Below are positions 10,891 through 23,053 of a DNA stretch of 64,000 nucleotides, in pieces (the first letter of the stretch is position 1; every line of letters starts with the position of its first letter). The stretch lies in NCBI GenBank assembly GCA_038049695.1, contig CP142460.1, forward strand, positions 35,684,001-35,748,000. Direction: 5' to 3'. The stretch is from Cinnamomum chago. Lineage: Eukaryota; Streptophyta; Magnoliopsida; Laurales; Lauraceae. A program made the translations under genes and the position numbers. The notes under the pieces are model-generated. The model saw only the letters and a program-made list of their open reading frames with translations, had not been told where the DNA came from and made no database searches.

Positions 10891-12400
10891 GGTAAGGAAG
10901 CCTCCACGTTGTAGACAGATTCGTCTGGGTGATCGTCCCTGAGTGGAGAATCTTTAGGCAATGGGTGCTCTGCAAGAAAGTTTGCTAGAGCTTGGCCTTT
11001 GATTGTCTTTTATGGTACATACCTAATATCGAACTGCAACAGAAGGATGGACCATTTTCCCAATCAGGCATTGAGAGAACCTGCTTTTGTGACAAGGACC
11101 TTTAAGATATTGATCCTTGAAATTAGGTATACTGTGTTGGAAGCAGATAATGACGCAGCTTTTGTACGGCGAACATCATCGCAAGGCATTCTTTTTCAAC
11201 TGGAGAGTAGTGATGCTCTGCACTCTATCAGGGAAGCAACTTCTTTTCCCTCGTCGTTTTCTTGTGCCAGTAGAGCTCCCAAAGAGTAATCGAGAGCTCT
11301 TGTGTACAAGATGAATGGTATTCAAGTTGTGGGGGCAGCCAACACTGGAGGTTTAGTTAACTATATCTTGATGTCTTGAAATGTGGTTTCACATTCAGCA
11401 TCCCAGACAAAGTCCACACCTTTCTTCGTTAGGCGAGAGAATGGACGACACTTCCCTGATAGATTGGAGATGAACCGTCGAAATTCCGCCTTTCCGAACT
11501 ATGAATCCAAGAAACTTGCCCGATGAGACACTGAAGAAGCACTTTAGTGGATTCATCCGCAGTTTGTGTTTGCGAAGTCGGAGGAAGACTTCTTGAAGAT
11601 CTTTGAGATGGTATTATTTTCTTCTAGTTTTGACAACGAGGTCGTTGACATAACATTCGACCGTCTTGTGCTGCATATCTTGGAATATTTTCATCATAGC
11701 CCTCTGATATGTTGCACCAGCATTTTTCAGACCAAATGGCATGACTGTGTAGCAATACACGCCAAATGGAGTCCGAAATGATGTGTCTTTCATCTTCAGG
11801 ATGCATCTTTATCTGATTGTAGCCAGAGAAGCCATCCATGAATGTCATTCGCTCGAATCCGTATGTGCTGTCAATCATCACCTCTGGTACGGGGAGCGGA
11901 AATTCATGTTTAGGGCATGCATTATTCAGGTCTCTATAGTCAATACAAACCCTGATCTGCCCATTTTTCTTTGTCACGGGGACGATGTTTGTTAACCATT
12001 CAGGATGCTGTTCCTCGCGGATGAAGCTAACGCTTTTGAGTTTCTAAACTTCTTGTTCAACTTTGTCCATCACATCAAGACGGAATCTTCTTTGGCTTTG
12101 TTTGACAGGCTTGATGTCTTTTTACCGATTGAGTGTGTGGACTGCTATTTTGGGGTCTAAGCCAGGCATTTCAGCGTAGGACCATGCAAAACAATCAACG
12201 AACTCACGAAGAAAAGCGATATACTCGGGTAACTCATCATTCTTTATATTCTTACTTATGAATACAAGACGTGGGTTATCAGGTGTCCCCAAGTCTATCT
12301 TTTGAATAGGTTGGAAGGTTTGAAAGTGGTTCCTCCACATTATTTTCGGAGGCTTCCAACTCAACAAGACCTTCTGGAGTTCCAAAGGCATTTACAGACC
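10891..12400 (-). pseudogene. Tat reverse transcriptase and first RNase H
   Basis: Minus-strand frames read, in sense order, KIDLGTPDNPRLVFISKNI and FVDCFAWSYAEMPGLD (the pre-RT segment of Tat elements). They continue with KKNGQIRVCIDYRDLNNACP, PLPVPEVMIDST, FMDGFSGYNQIKMHPED, and then lower-quality remains of the palm and the first RNase H down to about 10900. The ACPKxEFPLP form is typical of Tat rather than of chromoviruses such as G1. The copy is heavily decayed. Confidence 0.85.
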
Positions 12401-13475
12401 AAGGCCTTGCTTTTGTCCATGGGTCTTCTTGATCGGTACTCTTCTCAAGACTTGCAATGAGATGATCCCAATCACATGTTGAAATTGGGTCGAAGTAGGG
12501 TACTTCTTTTGGAGAAGATGGTTCTTCTGGGCCGGAAAACCGCGCGTCTGTGTCCTTGGACAATCCCTTTTCATCGTCAGAGAAATCATACCAATTGGAG
12601 GAGCTTCCTGGATCCTTGACGGGTGACTCTTTAGAGATCAATGTCTTCATGGACACGAGATGTTGAGACTTGGTCGGCGAAACGACTTTGCAGCCTTTGT
12701 GTCAACTGTCTCATGGGAGTGTCAGGATCATACCCCAACCCGTATGAAGACTTGTCTATATGATGATGGAGTTTCCAATCCTCCAGTTGACTTTTGGTCA
12801 GGGTGGGTTCTAATGGTGTGAGAATACCATGGCAACCTCCCAAACCAATTGGATTCTGAGCGTCATAGCCCATTCTCTTCATGATATCTTGTGCCATTGG
12901 ATTGTATTGGAATAGTTGAGGCAGACCTTCATTTTGGAAAGGTTCAAGCGAAGAATTTGAGGAAGAGGCTTCCGATCTATGGAAGAAGATTGTCTTTTCT
13001 TTTGCCGAAGTTGCCGGAACGACAAAGGAAGCAGACGCAGGGTCTTGTACGTCAGCCGGTGTCTCCAATGGAGTGAGAGCAGGCTGAACTTGCTGAGTAT
13101 CAGCTTGGCTTGAAGATGTGTCGTCTTCTAGTTCTGAATTCGAGTCCGTGTCTTGTATAATGGACACGTAAGAGACAACAAACTTGCCCCCAGTCTTTTG
13201 TTTTGTCTTATTTGCTTTGGTGGTGATTACCAAAGGCTTTGAAGGTCTGAGGGAGACAACGAAGGGAGAATGAATGCTCTCTTCGGTTTTGCTGGAAGAT
13301 TTGTTTTCTTCTGATGATTGCTGAAGAGTTTGCCCTTATCTTTTTGGAGATTTTCGGCAAAGGGTGTTGTTTCTTCCTCCTTTTCTTTTTCTTCATCTTT
13401 GTACATCTGAGCATTTGCAAAATGGACGTCTTTGCCTTTGAAGGGCTTTTTATTTGCAAACACTCGATGTATCAA
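12401..13475 (-). pseudogene. Tat protease-RT linker with G-patch-like segment
   Basis: Minus-strand frames hold an acidic Ser/Asp/Glu-rich stretch (12401-12656) and MVITTKANKTKQKTGGKFVV. A segment with MKRMGYDAQNPIGLGGCHGI and later SYGLGYDP fits the Gly-rich pattern of a G-patch domain. G-patch-like sequences at this place are known in some Tat elements, where they may bind RNA or support protease function; no role can be shown here. A basic stretch (12 kb side of 13475) leads to the protease. Decayed. Confidence 0.6.
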
Positions 13476-13499
13476 GCCGTCGCTGCCAACGAACTTGAT

Positions 13500-13985
13500 G
13501 CACTGATGTAAAGTTGAAGGGACGACACCATTCTCGTGTATCTAGAGGCGTCCAAGAAGGATAGTGTAGCATGAAGGGCCCTTGAATTTAGAGATAAGAT
13601 CACCGATTTGCAACTTGAACTTGATTTTCTCGATAGGCCTTTGAGCGCTCCCATCGTATCCAAAGATGGATACAGACGTGTGACTCAGCTTGCTAGGTGG
13701 GATGCCCAGCTCTTCAAGTACTGTAGTAGAGATGAAGTTGAGTGCAGAACCTGGATCGATTTGGACTCTGTGTATTGATATTTCTTTGACGTACCATGTA
13801 AAGTACAAGGGTCGGTTGTGCTTTGTCTCGCCTAGCAGGAGGTCATCATTATCAAAGGCGATTGTTGCACTCGCTGCTTTTTGAACTGAGAGGCATTCAA
13901 TGCCTGATCCCTCAGTTTTTTTCTTTTCTCCTTTTGAGGAAGTATCTAATTTTTTGACCTTGTAGTCCATTTCAATTTTCAAGAC
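13500..13985 (-). pseudogene. Tat aspartic protease region
   Basis: Minus-strand frame with YFTWYVKEISIHRVQIDPGS, then ALNFISTTVLEELG and SVSIFGYDGSAQRPIEKIK, the retropepsin-like fold of Ty3/gypsy elements. The active-site loop is a variant of the usual D-S/T-G form. The segment reads on into ILLGR, the typical end of this domain. It sits between the gag-side linker and the G-patch-like segment. Confidence 0.75.
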
Positions 13986-15474
13986 TTATGGGGCATGTTT
14001 GTCGACATCCGCATTCAGCCTTTGTAGTTCTGAGATGAGACTATCACGAGTTTGTCGAGACATTCGTAATAAGTCAAGGATGTGCAGTTGTGCAGGTATG
14101 TGTTTGAAGTGCTCAATCAAGTCGTACTTGAAAGCCTCCTTCGGGCTTGCATTCTCATTATTATTGCCACTTGAGGCATTTACAACTTGCTTTTCCGAAG
14201 GATTTACATAAGAAGATGAAGGTTGGTTGTAATTTATGTGGTAATACCGGCTAGAGCGAGTACCTCTTCCAACTTCCAGAGCTTCTGGAGAAGGGTCTTC
14301 TTTTGGAAGATCACTCTCAAGATCAAGGGTTGACTCTTGTCATTTGCTGAAGACGTCTCTATAGCAGTCTTGTCGTTTTTAGTGATCGCGTTGCACGGAG
14401 CATTTTTCGGGAGTCCTGAACAGCATCCAGCAACTTTTCTTTTTTATTAAGTAATTTATCGGTCCAGACATCGCCTATGAGGTCGGGTATCTGTGACCAG
14501 TTGACCGGATTTTCATTGAAGAAGACTTCATTGGCAGGAGCTTATTCGAAATGATCAGCCGGAAGAGGCTTGAGTTCCGACGTCACAGTTTCAGGAGACG
14601 AAGGCTGAGAAGATGATATCTCTGTAGAAGTCACCTGAGGAGATGTAGCTCCAGAAGATATGCTACCGGACGTAGTCTGAGAATCTGAGGCCTCAGCAGA
14701 CGAAGCTTCAGAGGCATGATTGTCCCGAACTATCGCATTGCAAGCAATGCACTATTGAGATTCATACTCGTCTTCAGATGTGAGGGGATCATTAATCCAG
14801 CAGTTTTCTTCATTTTTCGGGGTTACCGGAGGAGATGGCTGTAAATTTTTCGGGATTTTCGGTTCTGGATTTTGATTATGACGAAGGTCATTGATGCGAT
14901 CCTGCTCCCGCTCTATGGCAAGACGTTGCAAGATTCTAGCATAATCTTCGAGATCGGGCATAGGGGCCAAATCTTCTTCATCATCTGCTCCTTGTGGTTC
15001 ATCAATGTTGGGTTCCATTGGAGCGCTTACTTGTGCTGGATCAACGACACTTTCTTGAACAACCTCTTGGTCTTCATCATCATCAGACCAGGATCCTTGT
15101 GGCTGTAATGGGTTATACCAGATTACTGGCATAAGATGAGATTCGGGAATCCATTCCTCATCGGAGAGGTATTCTCCTATTTTGAGGGATTCCTCCCAAT
15201 CATCGGTATTACTGGCGGTATCACTAGACTCATACCCATCCATGGAGAATCCAATTACTGAATTACAAGAGTATGATGCCCCCTGCATAGTTTCATTTCT
15301 GTAATGAGGTGGCATAAAATCACCAAGGGTGAGTTTTCCTACCACCTTTGAAGTCTTGGATTCTTCCGTCGCCCCTAGTGAAGCAGTGGAAGATGTCTTT
15401 GCTTCTTCATGGACTTCTTGCTTTGATTGAGTCTTCTCCCGCTGTTGAGCGGTAGGCTTTGTTTTGACGATCTC
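13986..15474 (-). pseudogene. Tat gag-pol linker, acidic region
   Basis: Minus-strand frame at 14752-15345 is strongly acidic (SDDDEDQEVV, GADDEEDLAPMPDLEDYA, TSEDEYES) and Pro-rich, with no domain that I recognise. The part at 14000-14750 has only short frames rich in Ser/Glu. By position this is the spacer between gag and protease of the Tat element. Decayed. Confidence 0.55.
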
Positions 15475-17964
15475 TCAATTTTCATCTTCTAGGAGATCGG
15501 GATGTACCCAAAAGGATTGTCCGTCTGATGCTGGATAAGGAACCAACTCTTGGGACGTCTGAGTCATTTTTATCACCTTGAAGGAAGTAGTGATTTTCTC
15601 CTGTAGTGACTTGGAAGTTTGTCCATATGACACCATGTTGATGGAGGCAGACCCATAGTTTTTGTCAAAGGTGATGACTCCATTTTTCCACATCTTGTTG
15701 ATCTTCTCTCTCACAACGAAGCATTGTTTGAGAGGATGCAAGACCATCTGGTGCTATGGACAATACCGGGGATCATTGGTTTTGCCAACATCTCCTGGTC
15801 TTTTGGGCTCAGGTAAGGTGAGTTTACCGTTTGCTACGAGAGCCTCAAAAGTTTCTTCAACATCTTCATCCAACGGGTATTTCTTCTCTACTCGTTCTTT
15901 GAAGGCCTCAGAGAGTTCAGGTTTCTTACCTGCAGTTTTGTTTTTAGCTTTCTTTGGCTACTGAGGAGCTGACTTGGTTTACACATTAAGAACCTCCTTT
16001 TTCTTTAGTTTTGAGGTCGTAATGGCAGTCGACTCTTTCTTTGATGATTTTTGACTGTTGAGGTCTTTGATCACTATTTCAGCCTCCATCGCTGCTTCTA
16101 GGAGTTCTCCCAGGTGTTTTGATTTGTTGCGGATAATCATAGAGCGGATCCTTGCTCTCATGTTGTTACGGCTGATGTCGACCAGCGATGCTTGTGGCAG
16201 TACATCTGAGCACTTTACGCCATTGCCTTCCACTTGTGAATGAAGTTGTATGTTGACTCATTCTCTCCCTGTTTTAGGCTGTAGAGCTGTGCCATAGTAA
16301 CATGGTGATCTTCACCTTTGAACTAGGTTAGGAAGCGTGTCTCCAGCATGGCCCAATTTTGGATGGAGTCCTTCGTTAGAGTGGAGTACCAATCAAAGGC
16401 CATACCTTTTAGGGTACTTGCAAAGAGACGGATCTTGAGGGCGTCTTGATCCGAAATAGCTCCCGTCAGGATCTTGAAGTGGATGACATGTTGTCTAGCC
16501 AAACCTTTCCCCGTATATGTCTGGAGAGTAGGTTGTTTGAATTTTGCAGGGAACGGAACCGAGTCCATCCATAAGGGATATGGTGGCTTGATCCCATGTT
16601 CCTTCAGTGTATCATCTTCTTTTGCTTTAGCGAGGATATCATCAACATCCTTTTTGGTAAGGGCGCGCGACTCATTGTTTTTCTTATCATCTTAATGACT
16701 CGGAGGAGCGTCATCGTTCGGTGGAGGCTGGAAAGTGAGGAGGAGGTTTCCATCTGAGCCTCAATTCTCTGATGTCCTTGCTCTAATTGCTGGATGCGTG
16801 CTGTTACGTCATCATGCGGTGGAGGCTGCTCAGTATTTGTAACCATGACGTTCATCCTTAGAGAGTTGAATGAGGATATCATCTTGGTGACTGAGCTGGA
16901 GCTCATTCTTTTGGATGAAGAGTTGGAGGAGTGGTTACTCCAATGTCGTCGGCTTGAAGGAGCGGGAGAATTCTCCTGATGACTTCGCGTCCGGGAGACG
17001 CTACGAGTCACTGGTCGTCTGACATGAATTTTGGTTACCGACTTCTGACATCTTCTGGTTTTGCCAACCATATAGACAGCAACAAATTCGTCGGGTCTTT
17101 CTTTTTCGACCCATTTTTTAGAGACCTGAAGGGTAGAATGCTGGGTTCTTTGCTTCTCTAGTCTCTTTTGTCTATATGTCGCGCGGCGACGCATACGACG
17201 AGCAATTTGAGCTTCAGTAAGCTCTGGCGGTGCTCTGGCAATGAAGGAGGTAGTCCCCCGTGCGCAGCAGCCGAGCTTGTCTTCTTTAAAGCTAGGCATG
17301 GACAAGATCTGGACGCTGTCCTTTGCCTGTCACTGTGAGGCTTTGAATTTTACAAGTTCGGCCCCTGTTGAGATGAAGGGTCGACTTACAGGAGTGTTGG
17401 CCTTAGCTGTTTCTTGTAGTGGCCTGGTGATGCATGACTTGATTTTGGGCTTGTAGGAGCAAGTCGGCTCATGCTGAGTTGATTTTTTTTTGTTTGGTGG
17501 AGGGTGGGTTTCTCCTCTTTCATGTGAGAGAGAGGGTAGAACCGGTTCTCCTTGAAAGGGGTCAGGTACGCTGGATTTGTAGATGTTCGGGACCTCCTTT
17601 GCTTTGGGGAAGGTCTTGGGGACCAGGTCTTGGGGCAGACCTGGTTTCTTGCAGGTTGAGGCTTCATGGGGTTGCCACGGGCTTGAGACTTTTTGATTGT
17701 TGCCCTTGGTGTCAGAGCGGCGACATGTTCAGGGGCGATTTTCTGCTTCTTGGTAGGTCCAGTTCCTTCTGCGGGGAGTGATAATGGTCCCAACGACCCG
17801 AAGATGATGGTCCGGGGAGTAGAGGTCGACTCGGTTTGAGAGTTTCCGAGGGAGATGACGCTTCGGCAGCTACTAGGGCGCTTGTGGGTGCGCTTGTTTT
17901 GCTTTTCTTAAAGCAGGAGTTGGTACTTGTTCTCATCGAAAGTGATGGTCAATGAAGCTGCCAT
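15475..17964 (-). pseudogene. Tat gag
   Basis: The likely start is the ATG at 17964, reading MAASLTITFDENKY on the minus strand, followed by Pro/Ser-rich sequence. It continues through a basic region (RRMRRRATYRQKRLEKQRTQ), Ser-rich stretches, and the retrotransposon gag fold: FKQPTLQTYTGKG, then LKGMAFDWYSTLT and WAMLETRFLT, with a QxLxDxSRxNMRARIRSM-like part. A CxxH-type segment, HQMVLHPLKQCFVV, lies near 15740. These are the usual Tat gag landmarks. About half a dozen breaks are present. Confidence 0.75.
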
Positions 17965-18355
17965 TGTTAGTTTGGAAAACTTTTGAAACAAGACCAAATC
18001 CATTAGTAATCACGAGAATATGGTGATCATAAATGGAAAATAACTATGGTTTTATCTTTTCAAATCGCTCGAGGGGACATGGCCCAGCCCAAGCAAGATG
18101 AAAGTGGCAAAAAAGCAATAGAGGGTACAATTATTCTAAATGCAAGTATGGTAGGCTCAGAGCGAGCGTTCCAGTGACTACTAGAAGCAATTGTAAACCT
18201 TAATTCAAATTACCGAGAAGCAAGGCTCACTCGAGGTAAGATGATATAAGGTTGGAGATACAAATGTGTCGGTCGCGAATACAGTAGACCTGAAAGAGCG
18301 TACTAGCACCGCTAGGCACAAATGTTGTAAATCGTATCCTCTGCAAGGACACGAG
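17965..18355. other. Tat leader between repeat array and gag
   Basis: Non-coding sequence upstream (in sense) of the Tat gag start. No repeat or motif is clear, apart from the last bases, which lead into the repeat unit at 18356. It probably is untranslated leader. Confidence 0.4.
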
Positions 18356-19400
18356 ATGGGATTTTTTTGAAAGGTCAAGATTGGATTCATAAAGGAGAGC
18401 AAATGATATTCCAATCCGAACAAGGCTCAAACATTTTTGCGAGCACTAAGTCTGAAAGGGAAGGAACCAGAGTTTCTCGAATCTGAACCCAAAAGTGACG
18501 GAGTTTTTTTTTTTTTTTTGAAAGGTCAAGATTGAATTCATTAAAGAGAGCAAATGGTGTTCCAATTCGAACATAGGCTCAAACATTTCTGCGAGCGCTA
18601 AATCCAAAAAGGCTAGAGCAAAGATTTCTCAAATGTGAATTAAAAAATGACAGAGGTTTTTTTTTAAGGTTAGGATTGAATTCATCAAAGAGAGTAAATG
18701 GTGTTCCGATCCGAATAAAGGCTTAAACATTTTTGTGAGCACTAAATCCGAAAAGAAGAGAACCAAGATTGCTCAAATCTGAACCCAAATGTGACAGAAG
18801 TTTTTTATTTTTTGTTTTGAAGAGATGTTTTTGAAGTTTTTTTTTGAAGAGTACACATAGGTTTCCAATTCAGTCTTATGAAACCTTAGTAGATAGATCA
18901 GCCCCTTGGTAAGGGTAGGATTACTTAATGGACCCGTTTGGAGAACCCTTGCCTCGAACAGTCTAGTTGCCACCACACTCTGGACAAGGCTTTTCTTAGA
19001 TTCACTTTGGTCAAAGAACGCAATTGGTGCGACCTTAGTGGGTTTTGAATTTTTTTTTTTGGAGATTTCTAATGAATTTATCAAAGAGAGCGAATGGTCC
19101 CTTCAAATTCAAACGCTGGCTACAAACGATTTCCGCGAGCCATTCCAAAAAGGAAGAAACCAAACTTTCTCAAATTTAAATCGAAAAGAGAAAAGAACTG
19201 ATTTTTTTTAAAGAGTTTAAAATGAGATTTTTTTTAAAAATCCCTATTGGACTCATCAAAGAGAAAAGATGGCCCATTCCTGATATGAACAATAGCGGCA
19301 AACATTTCTGTGAGCTATCAAATTCGAAGAGGAGAGGATCAAAGTTTCTCAAAATCGAATCCAAAAAAGGGAAATCAAATTTCTTTTTTTTTTAAATGAG
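18356..19400. repeat. Leader tandem repeat array of the Tat element
   Basis: Five to six diverged units of about 145-180 bp. Each opens with a T-run, then TTGAATTCAT(T/C)AAAGAGAG, a CAAATGGTGTTCC-like block, AAACATTT(C/T)TG(C/T)GAGC and TTTCTCAAAT. Unit starts are near 18356, 18503, 18656, 19050 and 19201, with a divergent piece at 18800-19040. Repeats in the untranslated leader are usual for Tat/Ogre elements. Confidence 0.8.
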
Positions 19401-19532
19401 AAAGAGTGGAAATAAATTCAAAGATAAAAATTTCCAAAAATCCCATTTCATGAATTTTTGGATGCAAGATCCAACATAGGCTACCAACTAGAAAGGAGCC
19501 TAAGAATTCAAGCATCGCGTTCTCAAATGAAC

Positions 19533-19554
19533 GAGTCCCATCGGGTGTGCCAAC
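19533..19554 (-). promoter_or_regulatory. Putative primer-binding site of the Tat element
   Basis: On the minus strand TTGGCACACCCGATGGGACT follows directly after the LTR end (CATCA). This resembles the TTGGCACGCCCAGTGGGAC-like sequence that often follows LTRs of Tat-type elements. The tRNA partner was not checked. Confidence 0.45.
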
Positions 19555-19618
19555 TTGATGGGGCCTGGCCTTTCGTCCTCTCCTTCCCACCCCTGGGGCT
19601 GCCGGGGTACGACGGAGG

Positions 19619-21371
19619 TGTTAGTTTATGGTCTCCATACCAAGGGTATATGATGTAATAAATTGATTAATTTCTTTATTTATCAATACAATTCATGCTT
19701 TTCCTTTCATGAGATGAATGGTGTTTTATATACTTGCACATAACCAATACGAATGACATATGGCTCATGAGATGAACTGGAGTCCACAAGTATACTAGAT
19801 GTAATACATGCGTATGGATGAGATCCACATACAGGAGACATGTATTGCAAATCTTATACTTAAATATCTTCACAACCAGTGATGAGATTGGACATCTCAT
19901 CTGACAAGGTTGCAGCACTTTGATCACTATGAGATTGTGTGATTTGTCTCGATCATCGGAATGTAAGATTCTGGATCATGGTGCTGGTACATTGGATGTA
20001 TTGAAGGACCATGAGAAACACCTTATATACACTGTCTTTACTTTAATGTCTGCTCTCATAATTCCCTAGCAATAGGCTCATAATCCTGAGACATTAATGA
20101 ACTCAAGTTTCTATCTATTCATTTGCTTTGAGTCACCAATGAGTGAGGCCAATTGTAGGTCAACACCTTGGTAATTTGGGTATGTGGTAGTAGAGTTATG
20201 GGAACATTCAATGGTCAAGATGGAATCTATCTTTAATATCCCCTTGTGCCAATTAATGGATTTATCATTGGTAAGTGCGCACCCATTCCAATTAAGAGTT
20301 AATTGGATCGGTACCAAATGATCACTATAATTAATTGGGGCTCAAGGATAATAAGATATGGATCTTCTTTGGTGGACAGGTCCATTTGATCCATGGATAT
20401 AGATGGAGGGGCCTACTTTTGGAACGAGGAAGTTTAGGGTCTTCATTGTAATTTATTCCTAAGACTGGAGTGCAATTGCATTTATATAGTGGAGTTATTT
20501 GCAATTAACTGTGGGCCCAGATTACACATGAGATGTGGGGTCGGGTGTCCCAGTTGGAGCCAGCTTTCTAAGGAATCCCTTGTACGCTAGCCCAAGTTAT
20601 TAGAAAGATACTAATTCTACTTGAACTCTAAAAGGAAGGTTACTATTTCTATTTGAAGTGAGACTTCTAATAGTGGTAATGGTAAGCTACTAATTATTAA
20701 TGGAAGTAGGACTTCCATTTTAATTAGAAAGGAGAAAGCTACTAATTGTTGTGGAAGTGAGACTTCTATGGCAACTAGCAAGGGAGAAGTTTACTATTTT
20801 TTAATGGGAGTTAAACTTCTATTTCAAATAGGAAAAGAGGTGGATTGGAGGGCTATATAAAGAGGAATAAACCCCTCTTGGTCGTGCATAATAGTGTGAG
20901 CAACTTCAGCCCCTTTGTGCAAGTGTTGCACAAGTTCTCTTCCTCTCTAAGTTCTCCTCTCTTTCACCTTTAGTTCCTTAGAGTTACTAGTTGGGTTTTC
21001 TCTTGGAGATTCCACCATCTTCTTGAGAAAAGAGATCTAATACGGGTAATAGCGTGGAAGATCAAAAGGTGTTGGAGATTCTGAATTGGATAGTGAAGGT
21101 GTTCATCATCAAAGGAAAGAACTCAAATTCTCCATTAGAGCACTACAAAGCTCCAAAGGTATATCTACATCCTTGTATGTTGTGGATTTCGTGGTTGCAT
21201 GTTTAGGTGTTGTTTTCTATCTTTTAGATAGTATATATTGCTGTACATGATTTATGGTTTTGAGGGATTGCATCCTGGATTGGGTTTGTTGCCTTCTAGA
21301 TTATTGATCCCTGCATCAAGTGGGTAAAAAGTTTTTGAAACCTATCTGAAAGGCCCACCTAGTTTCCAACA
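19619..21371 (+). mobile_element. Solo LTR C (1.7-kb family), TSD GGAGG
   Basis: Begins TGTTAGTTTATGG and ends TTTCCAACA, with a perfect 5-bp TSD, GGAGG, at 19614-19618 and 21372-21376. It lies near the 3' end of the Tat 5' LTR. It matches copies A and B throughout. A TATA box, CTATATAAAG, is at 20853-20862. Four diverged GAAGTGAGACTTCT-type repeats lie upstream, at 20650-20825. Confidence 0.92.
20853..20862 (+). promoter_or_regulatory. TATA box of solo LTR C
   Basis: CTATATAAAG, the same sequence and relative position as in copy A, just after the GAAGTGAGACTTCT-type repeats. Confidence 0.6.
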
Positions 21372-21547
21372 GGAGGAGGAAAAATGAGTCATCAACATTT
21401 TTTGTACGGGTACGCCATATTTTCTATTCTACTTGGAATTTGAAGTGGTGATCCGGAGATTCACCTTCACAAGTAGAAAGGAAATCAATTATTCTTTCTA
21501 ACTTTCCATTGCACATATATTTTAAGAAAGAGACACAAATTTTCTTA

Positions 21548-21640
21548 AATGCCGTAAGAGGCGATTTCATGTTGTTTGCCGTGAAAGGCGATTTTTGTTT
21601 GCCGTGAAAAGCGATTTTGTGCCGTGAAAGGCAATTTACA
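21548..21640. repeat. Short GCCGTGAAAGGCG repeat in the Tat LTR
   Basis: Four units of GCCGT(A/G)A(A/G)AGGCGATTT type with T-rich spacers. Each core is a small inverted repeat. It closely resembles array 1 at 4110-4775 at the other end of the same element. Confidence 0.7.
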
Positions 21641-22118
21641 AATCTCGTCAATAATGAAAGACAAGAAATGTGATTTTTTTGTCTCTTGACAAAGAATACA
21701 AAATCCAATAGAAAAGTGAGAATAGGGATCTGACTTCTCAGGAGATTGCAGGGACTCATTCAGATTGACGGTCGCAAGTCATTATGGACTTCGCCGTCGT
21801 CCATCAGATGAGAACGCTTGATGCTTTGATTCTTTGGCTTGGCTTGGACCTCAGTTTTTTAGAGAATAAAGACCGAGGGGAGGTCCTATATCCAATAAAA
21901 AAATGAGTAAACGGGCTAAAGAGCCGTGTTTAGGCCATGTTGGGTAGAAGGAGAGAGGGGACCTTGGGGGGATGGCCCCCCCAAGGGACTTTGATCACCT
22001 TGTGGTGTTTCTTTTGCAGCAGAGTAGCAGGGTTTCTTCGAGAATTCTTCGGGATTTTTCTTGAATTTTTCTGGACTTTTCTGGATTTTTTTGAACTCTT
22101 TCTTCTTGGAATGACCCC

Positions 22119-22127
22119 CCTTTTATA
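22119..22127 (-). promoter_or_regulatory. TATA box of the Tat 5' LTR
   Basis: TATAAAAGG on the minus strand, in a GC-poor context and followed in sense by a C-rich then A/G-rich leader. It is placed between the U3 repeats and the LTR end, as expected. Confidence 0.5.
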
Positions 22128-22129
22128 GG

Positions 22130-23053
22130 CTTTGGTTAGCCATAAGGTTGGTTTATGAGCATTGATGGCATTGATGCTCCATGATGAGAGGAGTTACAAG
22201 TTTTAATTCGTTGATTTTGTAACTCCTTTTTCCTTGAATATGATTGGCCGATGGAGAATGATGGGCATTTAATCGCCCTTAATCTCCACGATGAGGGGAG
22301 TTTCATGGTTTTAATACCATGATTACTTAGATTTGTAACTCCCATTTGCTTGATTTTGATTGGGCGGTCCAAAATAATGGGTTAATGACTGCATTAAGTT
22401 GTCATAAAATGGGTCAATTAACTGCATTAAGTGGTCACTAGGGCATTTGAAGAGTCACGGGCCATGCCGCATCTTTTGGAATTCTTCTTGTAATGATCGC
22501 CGATGGATCCACATGTTATTTGATGTCGGATGGCGATGCAACTTCGGACATTGGTTGATATTAGTGGGCCGGTGACATCTGTCTTGTCGATTTCTCGATT
22601 GGTTGGACAAAAAGTGTATTTTCTTGGTCAGCCGGTTGACGATCTTGGAGCGATGAATGATGATTTCATGCTCTTGATGGCGGATTCGAAATGTCGATGA
22701 AGATCAGTCGTTTTCAAGCATCAAAAATCAGATTTTCGGAAAACCACAGAGGTTGAAACTCCCGAAACGTGAAAGAAGCGGAAAACGGGCCACCCGGTGA
22801 AAAATCCGGCGACCCGGATTTCCAAGGTCGCCGGCGACCATGGGGATTCTTCCCCTTCCGGTCGCCGTTTCTCGACCGTTTTTCAATATTTTTTTATCCT
22901 TTTTATCCTATATTTTTCTTGACGTTTCTCCTCATTTATTGGCTTGATTCTCCTGAAGAAAACCTGACGAGAAGCCGTGCAAATTGGAGCACAAAGTTTC
23001 CTATTTTTTGGAAGAGCCAAAGAGTTTGTAGCCGATTTTCCGTCAAGAATCAA
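22130..23053 (-). other. Tat LTR U3 region without distinct features
   Basis: Non-coding LTR sequence upstream of the TATA box. Two imperfect copies of a GATGAGAGGAGTT(A/T)CA block followed by TTTTAAT are seen at about 22180 and 22290. I see no gene. Confidence 0.45.

Noticed and set aside
6204-21371. A and C (or B and C) as the two LTRs of one element
   Set aside because: Each has its own TSD, and the sequence between them is Tat coding sequence. They are independent solo LTRs.
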